A DNA stretch of 7,579 nt from Chitinophagales bacterium (GCA_013297585.1 JAAFHG010000166.1:1-7579), one strand, 5' to 3'; shown: positions 1 through 6,541, counted from the stretch's first letter. Notes: generated by a model from the sequence alone, not told the origin. Translations and numbers: made by a program.

Positions 1-982
1 ATTTTTGTTCGCACAATTCTACCAAGTGCGATGTATTGCTACTATTGTAACCACCAATTACTATAGCTAAGTCTGCTGCTGTTTGAAGCAAACCAGTTAC
101 TGCCGTTTGATTATCGTTGGTGGCGTAGCAGAGTGTATCTCTCGTATCTGCAAAACGCTCACCGATAGTTGTTTCGTCTAGTTGGTAATGTGTTACAACT
201 AATTGTTTTAAATAATCAGAAATGGCTTGTGTATCTGTAGCCAATTGTGTGGTTTGATTAATCACGCCAAAGCGCTGCAAGTCTTTAGTAATATCAAAAC
301 CTTCAGAATATTGCCCTTTAAATTCGGTGTAAAAATCCGCTGTATTTGCTTCGCCAGTAATGTATTTGCCTAAAGCAATGGTTTCTGCCATATCATTAAC
401 AATAATAGTAGGCGTATTGGCAGCAGCATGAGAAAAAGTAGCTCTCGTTTCTTCATGCTTAGGCTTACCATGTATTACAATGCTGTAACCCTTTTTAGCA
501 ATTTGTTCCCCACGATTCCAAACCTTCTCTACAAATGGGCAAGTAGTATTGTATTTTTCAGTTGGTATGCCTTTTTCATTCAGCATAGCTTCTATAGATA
601 ACGTTGTACCAAAGGCAGGAATTAGCACCACATCATCTTTTGTAATATCATCAAAACTTATCAGTTGCTTACCATAAGTATCTTGCAAAAATTGTACACC
701 TCGTGCATGCAAGTCAGCATTTACTTGTGGGTTATGTATCATTTCGCTAAGCAAAAAAATACGTTTACCTGGGTTTTCATCTATGGTTTTAAACGCAATT
801 TCTATGGCATTTTCTACACCATAACAGAAACCAAAATGCCTTGCTAAATAAATTTGTACTGCACCAAAATCAAGCAAGGTGGGCGAAAAGTCTTTTTTTA
901 GCTTGTCTTCGCTTTTGCGCTTTGCCTTTACAGCGCTTATAAGTTGGCTACGATAAATATTAGGAACCTCAAATTGCTTCAT
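1..982 (-). CDS. ispH: 4-hydroxy-3-methylbut-2-enyl diphosphate reductase (IspH/LytB), partial, C-terminus missing
   Basis: IspH catalyses the last step of the methylerythritol phosphate pathway, reducing HMBPP to IPP and DMAPP with a cytosolic [4Fe-4S] cluster. I translated 327 codons from the ATG at 982-980 to the left edge. Cys53 (HFGFCYGVENA), Cys148 (TTCPFVEKVW) and Cys285 (DTLCYATNDNQ) fit the three cluster ligands. Substrate-pocket motifs are also present: IHNPQV with His83, HGKPKHEETRAT with His176 and Glu178, QTTQ near 243-246, and NSSN at 313-316. The protein is a long form: about 40 residues precede the first-Cys position of E. coli IspH, and Cys2 to Cys3 spans 137 residues against about 101. 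The start is supported by the N-terminal MKQFEVPNIYR, which resembles Bacteroidota homologues from memory. It lies 50 bases downstream of msrC on the same strand, so co-transcription is possible. The identification is secure; only the end is missing. Confidence 0.96.
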   Translation of the reverse strand, partial: MKQFEVPNIYRSQLISAVKAKRKSEDKLKKDFSPTLLDFGAVQIYLARHFGFCYGVENAIEIAFKTIDENPGKRIFLLSEMIHNPQVNADLHARGVQFLQDTYGKQLISFDDITKDDVVLIPAFGTTLSIEAMLNEKGIPTEKYNTTCPFVEKVWNRGEQIAKKGYSIVIHGKPKHEETRATFSHAAANTPTIIVNDMAETIALGKYITGEANTADFYTEFKGQYSEGFDITKDLQRFGVINQTTQLATDTQAISDYLKQLVVTHYQLDETTIGERFADTRDTLCYATNDNQTAVTGLLQTAADLAIVIGGYNSSNTSHLVELCEQK

Positions 983-1032
983 AGTAAAGTAAATAACAAC
1001 AAATAAAGTAAAGAGTTGTAAGCGCCTAAATG

Positions 1033-1509
1033 CTACTTAAACTTTATAAGGCCAATTATTTCTTCAAGATATTTTTGATCTACAGCATCAAAGTCATCTA
1101 GCTTATCGCTATCTACATCTAACACTGCCACAACATCGCCATGCACTAGAATAGGTATTACAATTTCGCTTTTTGATGCGCTGCTACAAGCAATATGACC
1201 AGGAAATTTAGATACTTCTGGCACTACAATAGTTTTAGCTTCTGCCCAGCTAGTACCACAAACACCACGCCCTTTATTAATTCTTGTACAAGCTATTGGA
1301 CCTTGAAACGGCCCAAGCACTAGTTGATCTCCTTTTACCTGGTAAAAGCCTACCCACAACCATCCAAATTGTTGTTTTAAAGCGGCTGTTACATTTGCCA
1401 AATTGGCTATTAAATGCTTCTCCCCTTCTAATAAAGCTGCTATTTGCGGTATCAATGCTATGTATTGCGCTTCTTTTGTACCTTTTGCAATGTGTAAGTC
1501 TTCTGCCAT
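1033..1509 (-). CDS. msrC: free methionine-(R)-sulfoxide reductase, GAF-domain type (fRMsr)
   Basis: This cytosolic enzyme reduces free L-methionine-(R)-sulfoxide to methionine, repairing oxidised amino acid rather than protein. The 158 residues form a single GAF domain, the full length for the family. Recognisable blocks are WLWVGFY (50-56), LGPFQGPIACTRI (65-77), GRGVCGTSWAEAKTIVVPEV (80-99), FPGHIACSSASKSEIVIP (102-119) and AVLDVDS (128-134). The three cysteines are Cys74, Cys84 and Cys108. Their spacing of 10 and 24 residues equals that of E. coli fRMsr (84, 94, 118), including the catalytic and resolving positions, so the enzyme should be active rather than a mere GAF sensor. The ATG at 1509 gives the normal N-terminus. 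The gene ends with TAG 50 bases before ispH. A TACCTTCG box lies about 20 bases upstream of the start. A non-catalytic GAF protein is the only alternative and is unlikely. Confidence 0.93.
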   Translation of the reverse strand: MAEDLHIAKGTKEAQYIALIPQIAALLEGEKHLIANLANVTAALKQQFGWLWVGFYQVKGDQLVLGPFQGPIACTRINKGRGVCGTSWAEAKTIVVPEVSKFPGHIACSSASKSEIVIPILVHGDVVAVLDVDSDKLDDFDAVDQKYLEEIIGLIKFK

Positions 1510-1528
1510 AATTTTAGTTGATTATCAG

Positions 1529-1536
1529 CGAAGGTA
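1529..1536 (-). promoter_or_regulatory. possible Bacteroidota -7 box upstream of msrC
   Basis: Read on the minus strand this is TACCTTCG, one mismatch from TAnnTTTG. It would start transcription about 14 bases before the msrC ATG. I see no well-spaced TTTG (-33) partner, so the call rests on one short motif and its position. Confidence 0.3.
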
Positions 1537-1724
1537 AATGGTTAGCTAAGAATTTGGATGTGCAATTTTTAAAGGATGTTTCTTTCACAAAAGCGTTTAA
1601 ACAATAACTTACTTGCAAGTTTGTAACATCAAGCTTTGGCAATTAGTATTTCTACTTTCTGCTTTTTTACATTACTACACCTTACAGCGTTTTGCTGCGT
1701 TCTTCCCTTTATCCTTCTTTGCCT

Positions 1725-1732
1725 TAGTTTTG
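1725..1732 (+). promoter_or_regulatory. possible -7 box for the 1737 gene
   Basis: TAGTTTTG matches TAnnTTTG exactly but ends only four bases before the ATG at 1737, which would make the mRNA nearly leaderless. A rival arrangement is TTTG at 1691-1694 with CTTCTTTG at 1714-1721 after 19 bases; its spacing is good but its second box is poorer. The sequence cannot decide between them. Confidence 0.3.
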
Positions 1733-1736
1733 CCCT

Positions 1737-2099
1737 ATGCTTACAAAACAAGAAGAAGACTATATTATCTACTGGGCCAAGCAACGCGATACATACAAAC
1801 AGAGTTTTTTGCAATTTATAAAAGGCATGTCGGTAGGTTTAGGCATTAGCGCAGCTATTATTGTGGCAATTATTACAGGCTGGTTCGAGCGGGCTAATAT
1901 GGTAGCTAATAGCAAGATGAGTGCTATTGTATTTGTACTCGCATTGCTACTAATTACGGTGTTTATGGCTTGGCTGTATCGCAATTTTCAATGGGAAAAT
2001 AAAGAACAACAATACCTAGAACTATTAGCCAAAAGAGATAGAACTAGCAAAAATGATAGGAACACGGATAACGCGGATGTAATGGATATAGACGGATAA
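1737..2099 (+). CDS. conserved small membrane protein of unknown function, two transmembrane helices
   Basis: The function is unknown. The 120 residues show a charged N-terminal segment (LTKQEEDYIIYWAKQRD, 2-18), a first membrane helix at about 30-48, a short polar loop with GWFERANMVANSK (48-60), a second helix at about 62-81, and a charged tail beginning QWENKEQQYLELLAKRD (85-101). I recall similar proteins in many Bacteroidota, with the same GW-(Y/F)-RA-(D/N)-MVANS loop and a QWE...Y.ELLAK end, but no assigned role. Residues after about 102 look foreign: they read as NTD-NAD-VMD-IDG, encoded by a GGAT-periodic repeat at 2061-2097, and homologues as I recall them end near LLAK(K/R). The ATG at 1737 gives the expected LTK.E N-terminus. 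The gene stands alone, divergent from msrC and 259 bases before secDF. A plausible role would be an inner-membrane accessory protein, but nothing shows this directly. Confidence 0.85.
   Translation: MLTKQEEDYIIYWAKQRDTYKQSFLQFIKGMSVGLGISAAIIVAIITGWFERANMVANSKMSAIVFVLALLLITVFMAWLYRNFQWENKEQQYLELLAKRDRTSKNDRNTDNADVMDIDG
2061..2097 (+). repeat. degenerate GGAT-periodic repeat, left arm (inside the 3' end of the 1737 gene)
   Basis: GGAT occurs at 2066, 2075, 2084 and 2094, a spacing of 9, 9 and 10 bases. The unit is roughly (A/G)C-GGAT-AA. Because the period is close to three codons, it is translated as a run of Asp-containing triplets ending at the stop codon 2097-2099. An inverted, diverged copy lies at 2234-2272. 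The type resembles degenerate CGGAT/CAGAT repeats that I recall between genes in many Bacteroidota genomes; this is recall, not a search result. Confidence 0.65.
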
Positions 2100-2129
2100 G
2101 TATTTTACTATGCTTTATTTTCAGGTCTT

Positions 2130-2150
2130 TTTGGCTTGCCAAATGCTTTT
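2130..2150 (+). terminator. weak candidate terminator hairpin after the 1737 gene
   Basis: TTTGGC (2130-2135) and GCCAAA (2138-2143) are perfect complements around a two-base centre, so in practice a five-pair stem with a CTTG loop. TGCTTTT follows. The stem is short and the T run imperfect, so termination would be inefficient if it happens at all. Confidence 0.3.
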
Positions 2151-2187
2151 AATTGATGGTAATATTTGCTATACTAAATTTTGATTT

Positions 2188-2221
2188 GTAAGCTTTAGTA
2201 AATGTAATTATTACAGCTTAC
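2188..2221. repeat. inverted repeat / possible stem-loop
   Basis: GTAAGCT (2188-2194) and AGCTTAC (2215-2221) are perfect reverse complements. Inside them GTAA (2198-2201) can pair with TTAC (2211-2214) across a three-base bulge, giving 7 plus 4 pairs around a nine-base A/T-rich loop. There is no T run after it, so it is not a classical terminator. It lies between the two GGAT-periodic arms. Confidence 0.5.
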
Positions 2222-2233
2222 TAATAACAATAA

Positions 2234-2272
2234 ATCCAATTTTAATCAGTTTAAATCAGTGTTATCTGTGTT
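2234..2272 (-). repeat. degenerate GGAT-periodic repeat, right arm (inverted copy)
   Basis: On the minus strand this begins AACACAGATAACACTGAT, which matches the left arm at 15 of its first 18 bases. GAT then recurs at intervals of 9, 10 and 11 bases. With the left arm at 2061-2097 it forms an inverted pair around about 136 bases. Confidence 0.6.
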
Positions 2273-2299
2273 GCTATCGCTCACTTTTAGCCTTGGATT

Positions 2300-2327
2300 T
2301 TTGCATAGCCTTTCCCCCCTATCTTTG
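2300..2327 (+). promoter_or_regulatory. candidate Bacteroidota-type promoter for secDF
   Basis: TTTG at 2300-2303 is followed after 16 bases by TATCTTTG at 2320-2327, an exact match to the TAnnTTTG -7 consensus of Bacteroidota sigma-ABfr promoters. Transcription would start near 2332-2335, leaving a leader of about 25 bases before the ATG at 2359. This also means that an upstream TTG start at 2293 would lie outside the mRNA. Confidence 0.6.
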
Positions 2328-2358
2328 CCCACTTAAAAATTTTAAACCGTTACTAATT

Positions 2359-5300
2359 ATGCAACTGAAAGGTTTAGTACGCTTCTTTGCGATTGCCCTA
2401 ATTCTCATCTGTATCTATCAACTATCATTTACGTGGTTTGTTCACAGCCACGAGAGCGATATGGAAGCTAAGGCTGACAAATGGGTATCTGCAAATTACC
2501 CATCTGCTGACAAGAAGTATTCAGACGATAAAGCGCTTCAAGCACTTTATGCTGACACATTGAAAGAGCTTAAAAAAGCTCGCTTACAACGCTTATTAGA
2601 CAGCACCAAAGACACTAAAATTGGTCCATTTGGTTTAACAACTTACCGCAGCGCAAAAGACAAAGAAGTATTACTTGGTCTTGACTTGCAAGGTGGTATG
2701 AGTGTAACCGTGGAAGTAGGTTTAGATGGTTTGGTAAAATCGCTTGCCAACTATAGCAAGGATGCTGCTTTTAACAAAGCGCTTGAAGCAGCTGTAGCAA
2801 AAAAGGCCAATAGTGGCGCAGACTTTATCACGTTGTTTACCAACGAGTTTAAAGCTGGTAACCCTAATGCTACGCTAGCACCGCTTTTCGCAGGAAAAAG
2901 TAACGGTAAAATTAAATTTGACGATAGCGACACTAAGGTAACTGCTTACTTAAGAGAGCAAGCAGAAAGTGCTTTTAACAACACCCTACGTGTATTAACA
3001 ACGCGTATTGATGGTTTTGGTGTATCGTCGCCAAGCATTAACCCCGATAAAGTAAAAGCTGTAATTAACATAGAATTGGCTGGTGCTAACGACCCTGAAA
3101 GAGTACGTAGAATCATACAATCTAGCGCCAACTTACAGTTTTTTGAAGTGTACAACTTAAACGAAGTAGGTGAAGGTTTAGTTGCGGCTGATAAAGCGGT
3201 ACAAGACTACCTAAACGGTACAAAAGCTGTAGATACTACTAAAAAAGATACTGCCGCTGTAGCCGCTGCACCTGATACCACTAAAGGTAAAAGCATGGCC
3301 GACTTAGCAAAAGGTAACACGGCTAAAACAGGTAAAATTGATAGCTCAGTGTACAAAGCCAACGAAGCGCCTATTAGACGTTTAATACAATTTGTACAAC
3401 CATACCAAGGTAAAAACGGGCAAACTATGTTTCCTGCTGCTATTGGTTATGTAAAAGCAATTGATACAAGTAGATTAAATACATTGTTGAACATGGATTT
3501 TGCTAAAAACAAATTCCCGTCTAACATGGTATTAATGTACGGCAAAATAGATAGCGATGACCCTGCTGTTGCAAAAACTGTATTGCAGTTGTACGCTATT
3601 AGAACTTTAGATAACGGCCAAGCAGAACTAGAAGGCGAACACGTTGCAGAAGCTGCGCAAGACTTTAGCGAAGGCAAAGTATCTATAAGAATGAATATGG
3701 ATAAAGTGGGTACTAACATTTGGGCAAAAATGACTACCAAAAACGTAGGCAAACCGATTGCTATTGTGTTAGACAACTTTGTATATTCTGCACCTAACGT
3801 AACCAATGCTATCACCGAAGGTAATTCTTCAATAAGTGGTAACTACACAGTAAAAGAAGCACAAGAATTAGCCGACATTTTAAAGAGTGGTAAATTAACT
3901 GCTTCTGCAAAAATTGTTCAGGACCAAGTAATTGGGCCAACACTTGGTAAAGCTGCTTTAAAAGGTGGTGCATTATCTTTCTTAATTGCTTTCATTGTAA
4001 TATTTGCCTTAATGCTTGTATATTACAACACGGCAGGCTGGGTAGCTAATATTGCGCTGATATTAAACTTACTATTTACAATTGGTATTCTAGCTGCACT
4101 AGGCTTTACATTAACTGCACCTGGTATTGCCGGTTTGGTACTAACCATTGGTATGGCGGTTGATACTAACGTAATTATATTCGAGCGTATTAAAGAAGAG
4201 TTAACCAAGGGTAAAAACTATGCAACAGCTGTAAACGATGGTTACAAACGTTCATTAGCACCAGTATTAGATGCACACGTTACTACCTTTTTAACGGCTG
4301 CTATTTTAGCTTACTTTGGTTTAGGTCCTGTATTAGGTTTTGCTACTACACAAATGGTTGGTATCGTATTATCATTGTTCTGCGGTATCTTAATCTCTCG
4401 TTTAGTTACAGACTTGTACATGGGTAAAAATCGTCACTTCGATTACTTTACCAACGTATCTAAAAGAGTATTTAAACACGCTTCATTCAAATTTATTGAG
4501 TATAGAAAAGTTGCTTACGGTATTTCTGCGGTGGTATTGATACTAGGTATCGCTTCTTACTTTAATGGTTTCGATCAAGGTGTTGAGTTTGCAGGTGGTA
4601 GAAGCTACACAGTTAAGTTTAACCAAGCTGTAAGCCAAGAGAAATTAGCCGATGAGTTGAAAGTAACATTTGGTGCTGCACCAATTATTAAAACAGTTGG
4701 TACAGAAAATACATTAAATATTACTACCGCTTACAAAATCACAGAAAGTAATAAGGATAATACAATAGACAAAGAAGTTGAAACTAAATTGTACGAAGGT
4801 TTAAAAAACTACCTGCCAGCAGGTACTACTTATGCCGAGTTTGATACCAAATACAAACAAAGCTCACAAACGGTATTGCCTACAATTTCTGACGATTTAA
4901 AAGCAGGCGCTACTAAAGCAACCATATTTGCAATGTTAGCCATCTGTTTGTACATCTTCATCCGTTTCCGTGATTGGAGATACAGTTTGGGTACTATTTT
5001 CTCATTGTTGCACGACGTATTTGTAACCTTAATTGTATTCAGTTTTGCCCGTAAAATTGTGCCTTTCCCATTGGAGATAGATCAGCACTTTATTGCAGCC
5101 ATACTAACCGTTATTGGTTTCTCTATGAACGATACTGTAATTGTGTACGATAGAATTAGAGAAGATAGCAAACTAATGAAAGGTGAAGCAAACGCTACCA
5201 TCATTAACAGAGCTATCAACCAAACATTAAGCCGTACCGTAATGACCTCATTAACTGTATTCTTAACCATCTTAATCTTATTCATTTTTGGTGGTGAGGT

Positions 5301-5436
5301 TACAAGAGGTTTCGCATTTGCGATGTTAATTGGTGTAATTACAGGTACTTACTCGTCTATTTTTGTAGCTGCACCTATATTGGTTGATTTTGCAAAAGAC
5401 AAACCACTTGGTTCTTCTAGCGAAGTGAAGAAATAA
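2359..5436 (+). CDS. secDF: SecDF fused protein translocase accessory subunit (SecD-SecF)
   Basis: SecDF uses the proton motive force to pull secreted proteins out of the SecYEG channel on the periplasmic side. The 1025 residues join SecD (about 1-700) and SecF (about 705-1025). SecD has an N-terminal membrane helix (about 8-28), the GLDLQGG signature at 107-113, a large periplasmic domain, and five membrane helices from about 538 to 695 containing GMAVDTNVIIFERIKEE with Met599 and Asp602. SecF has a helix at about 718-735, GVEFAGG at 741-747, and five helices from about 855 with GFSMNDTVIVYDRIRE, Asp925 being the matching conserved acid. Residues about 288-330 form an Ala/Thr/Lys/Asp-rich low-complexity insert in the SecD periplasmic domain. 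The open frame extends back to TTG 2293, but I chose ATG 2359 because MQLKGLVRFF begins at the membrane helix as in relatives and the promoter box lies in between. A terminator follows, so the gene is probably monocistronic. Confidence 0.97.
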   Translation: MQLKGLVRFFAIALILICIYQLSFTWFVHSHESDMEAKADKWVSANYPSADKKYSDDKALQALYADTLKELKKARLQRLLDSTKDTKIGPFGLTTYRSAKDKEVLLGLDLQGGMSVTVEVGLDGLVKSLANYSKDAAFNKALEAAVAKKANSGADFITLFTNEFKAGNPNATLAPLFAGKSNGKIKFDDSDTKVTAYLREQAESAFNNTLRVLTTRIDGFGVSSPSINPDKVKAVINIELAGANDPERVRRIIQSSANLQFFEVYNLNEVGEGLVAADKAVQDYLNGTKAVDTTKKDTAAVAAAPDTTKGKSMADLAKGNTAKTGKIDSSVYKANEAPIRRLIQFVQPYQGKNGQTMFPAAIGYVKAIDTSRLNTLLNMDFAKNKFPSNMVLMYGKIDSDDPAVAKTVLQLYAIRTLDNGQAELEGEHVAEAAQDFSEGKVSIRMNMDKVGTNIWAKMTTKNVGKPIAIVLDNFVYSAPNVTNAITEGNSSISGNYTVKEAQELADILKSGKLTASAKIVQDQVIGPTLGKAALKGGALSFLIAFIVIFALMLVYYNTAGWVANIALILNLLFTIGILAALGFTLTAPGIAGLVLTIGMAVDTNVIIFERIKEELTKGKNYATAVNDGYKRSLAPVLDAHVTTFLTAAILAYFGLGPVLGFATTQMVGIVLSLFCGILISRLVTDLYMGKNRHFDYFTNVSKRVFKHASFKFIEYRKVAYGISAVVLILGIASYFNGFDQGVEFAGGRSYTVKFNQAVSQEKLADELKVTFGAAPIIKTVGTENTLNITTAYKITESNKDNTIDKEVETKLYEGLKNYLPAGTTYAEFDTKYKQSSQTVLPTISDDLKAGATKATIFAMLAICLYIFIRFRDWRYSLGTIFSLLHDVFVTLIVFSFARKIVPFPLEIDQHFIAAILTVIGFSMNDTVIVYDRIREDSKLMKGEANATIINRAINQTLSRTVMTSLTVFLTILILFIFGGEVTRGFAFAMLIGVITGTYSSIFVAAPILVDFAKDKPLGSSSEVKK

Positions 5437-5457
5437 ATAATTGACGATAATTTATAC

Positions 5458-5490
5458 AAAAAGCCCTGCAACTAGTTTGCGGGGCTTTTT
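5458..5490 (+). terminator. rho-independent terminator after secDF
   Basis: AAAAAGCCCTGCAA (5458-5471) pairs with TTGCGGGGCTTTTT (5477-5490) over 14 positions with a single G-U wobble, around a five-base loop. The stem has a GC-rich core and ends in five T residues; the matching five A residues would let it work on the other strand too. It lies 22 bases after the secDF stop. Confidence 0.92.
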
Positions 5491-5533
5491 GATTGTTATA
5501 TAGTTCAAGGAATCAACTATCATTATTGTCCTA

Positions 5534-5541
5534 TATCTTTA
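5534..5541 (+). promoter_or_regulatory. weak candidate -7 box upstream of the 5564 gene
   Basis: TATCTTTA is one base off TAnnTTTG and would give a leader of about 17 bases. No spaced TTTG partner is evident. A 12-base palindrome, TTCAATTTTGAA, at 5549-5560 sits between this box and the ATG and might be an operator, but it is A/T-rich and could be chance. Confidence 0.2.
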
Positions 5542-5563
5542 TCTCGAATTCAATTTTGAACAC

Positions 5564-5845
5564 ATGAAAAAAAGCACCATTTACATAACCCTTGGCACGT
5601 TGTTAATCTTTTCTGGTTTTTTTACTTGTACATGGGTGTTTTATTCCCCTTGGGCGACAGTTTTAATTCTATTTATCTTAAACTTAAGTAGTTATTTGGC
5701 AAGAAAAGGGCGACAATTACGGAACCTAGAAACGGGCAAACCACAGTATTACTATCTACTTACAGGCAGGGCAAGATGGGTGTTACCTATAGTAACTAAT
5801 GCATTGTTGTTAGTTGCGATTATTGTTGCTTTTAGTTTTGGTTAA
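5564..5845 (+). CDS. small hypothetical membrane protein, about three transmembrane helices
   Basis: I do not recognise a family. The 93 residues begin MKKSTIYITLG and show hydrophobic segments at about 5-25, 28-45 and 72-91, separated by a basic, polar stretch (ARKGRQLRNLETGKPQYYYLLTGRARW, about 46-72). The first segment could be read as a signal peptide with Cys22, but it lacks a good lipobox and runs straight into the second hydrophobic stretch, so a membrane helix is more likely. By the positive-inside rule the basic loop would be cytoplasmic. Coding is supported by an ATG with A-rich context, a full-length hydrophobic pattern and no overlapping rival. It starts 73 bases after the secDF terminator and ends 64 bases before the next gene on the same strand, so it may share a transcript with that gene. 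No function can be assigned. Confidence 0.7.
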   Translation: MKKSTIYITLGTLLIFSGFFTCTWVFYSPWATVLILFILNLSSYLARKGRQLRNLETGKPQYYYLLTGRARWVLPIVTNALLLVAIIVAFSFG

Positions 5846-5885
5846 TTAAGCACTTTTCGTATTTCATAACACTTGTATTTTCTAG

Positions 5886-5893
5886 TATTTTTG
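5886..5893 (+). promoter_or_regulatory. candidate -7 box for the 5910 gene
   Basis: TATTTTTG matches TAnnTTTG exactly and lies 16 bases before the ATG at 5910, giving a leader of roughly 11 bases. In such A/T-rich sequence the match is only moderately informative, and no clear -33 TTTG is seen. Confidence 0.35.
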
Positions 5894-5909
5894 AAAAAAG
5901 TAACCAAAA

Positions 5910-6539
5910 ATGATTTTTGACGATGCATTAAAGAAAGCACTACAAGCATTACCTGCAAAAGAAAAGGATAAATTAATTTTAAGACTTCTAAAAAAAGATT
6001 TGAATCTTGCAAATCAGTTATACTTTGAGCTTGTAAATACTGATTCTATTGAGGATAAGAGAAATGAGGTGTATACACATATACAAAAAAGAATGGCAGT
6101 TGTAAGTGAGCGTTTTTTTTCGATGGGGTATTTGTTAATGGATGTACGTGACGCAAGCGGTATAATAACCGAACATGTAAAAATTACTAAAGACAAACAT
6201 GGTGACATAGAACTTAACTGCTATTTATTGTACCAAGTTTTACTACTGAATGAACAACACTTTGGCACACAATCTTACCAAAGTAGCTACACCATGTGCA
6301 TTTATATTATTGCTAGAATATATAAGATATTGATACTCATAAAAAAACAGCATGAGGACTTACACTTAGAATTTAAAGATAGTGTGGTGCAAATTGGTAG
6401 AATGGTAGGCGATATACCTTACTTAATGAAAACCGCTATTAATAATGGCTTAGATGTAAACTGGTTATTGAGTTTTAAAATACCAGATAATATAGAAACA
6501 CATGTAAAAGACTTACGAGCAAACGGTTTCTTAAAGTAA
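5910..6539 (+). CDS. conserved hypothetical protein of Bacteroidota, soluble and mostly helical
   Basis: The function is unknown. The 209 residues have no signal peptide and no clear membrane helix; the most hydrophobic stretch (CIYIIARIYKILILI, 130-144) is more likely a buried helix. The N-terminus MIFDDALKKALQALPAKEKD, continuing KLILRLLKKD to residue 30, is distinctive. I recall this LPAKEKDKL..RLLKKD start, and a central block like MDVRDASGIITEHVKITKDKHGD (77-99), in uncharacterised proteins of related genomes, so it is a conserved family rather than a chance frame. The pattern of charged and hydrophobic residues suggests an alpha-helical cytoplasmic protein. The ATG at 5910 gives that conserved start. 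The gene ends only two bases before the convergent histidine kinase gene, with no terminator hairpin between them. A run of eight T at 6113-6120 is in frame (Arg-Phe-Phe-Ser) and does not break the gene. Confidence 0.85.
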   Translation: MIFDDALKKALQALPAKEKDKLILRLLKKDLNLANQLYFELVNTDSIEDKRNEVYTHIQKRMAVVSERFFSMGYLLMDVRDASGIITEHVKITKDKHGDIELNCYLLYQVLLLNEQHFGTQSYQSSYTMCIYIIARIYKILILIKKQHEDLHLEFKDSVVQIGRMVGDIPYLMKTAINNGLDVNWLLSFKIPDNIETHVKDLRANGFLK

Positions 6540-6541
6540 TT

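Larger units (their letters stand above)
1510..1736. other. divergent intergenic spacer between msrC and the small membrane protein gene
   Basis: This 227-base stretch separates two divergent genes and must hold both promoters. Short open frames cross it on both strands, but they overlap each other and show no recognisable protein character. A 10-base perfect palindrome, ACTTGCAAGT, sits at 1611-1620 and could be a binding site for a dimeric regulator, though one palindrome of this length can occur by chance. I see no RNA gene in it. Confidence 0.6.
2100..2358. other. intergenic region upstream of secDF: inverted repeats, two hairpins and a promoter
   Basis: No convincing gene is present between the 1737 gene and the secDF start. 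The stretch holds the hairpin at 2130-2143, a second inverted repeat at 2188-2221, the right GGAT-periodic arm at 2234-2272 and the candidate secDF promoter at 2300-2327. The secDF frame stays open upstream to a TTG at 2293, but that part overlaps the promoter and has no family similarity. Confidence 0.7.

Noticed and set aside
665..847. Plus-strand open frame of 60 codons.
   Set aside because: It is entirely antisense to the well-supported ispH gene and shows no protein-family character.
1613..1849. Overlapping plus-strand open frames at 1613-1849 and 1636-1821, and a minus-strand one at 1629-1814.
   Set aside because: They overlap each other and the start of the 1737 gene, and their residues look like random translation of T-rich sequence.
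2061..2272. A CRISPR array or tandem repeat array.
   Set aside because: The GGAT units are 9-11 bases apart, degenerate and inverted between the two arms, with no repeat-spacer pattern and no cas genes.
2100..2358. A possible secretion-monitor arrest peptide (of the SecM or VemP type) upstream of secDF.
   Set aside because: The likely transcript leader is only about 25 bases and contains no separate open frame; no suitable signal-bearing small frame lies upstream.
6113..6120. Run of eight T inside the 5910 gene as a possible phase-variation or frameshift site.
   Set aside because: The frame is intact through it, it encodes ordinary residues, and a single eight-base run in an A/T-rich gene is weak evidence.
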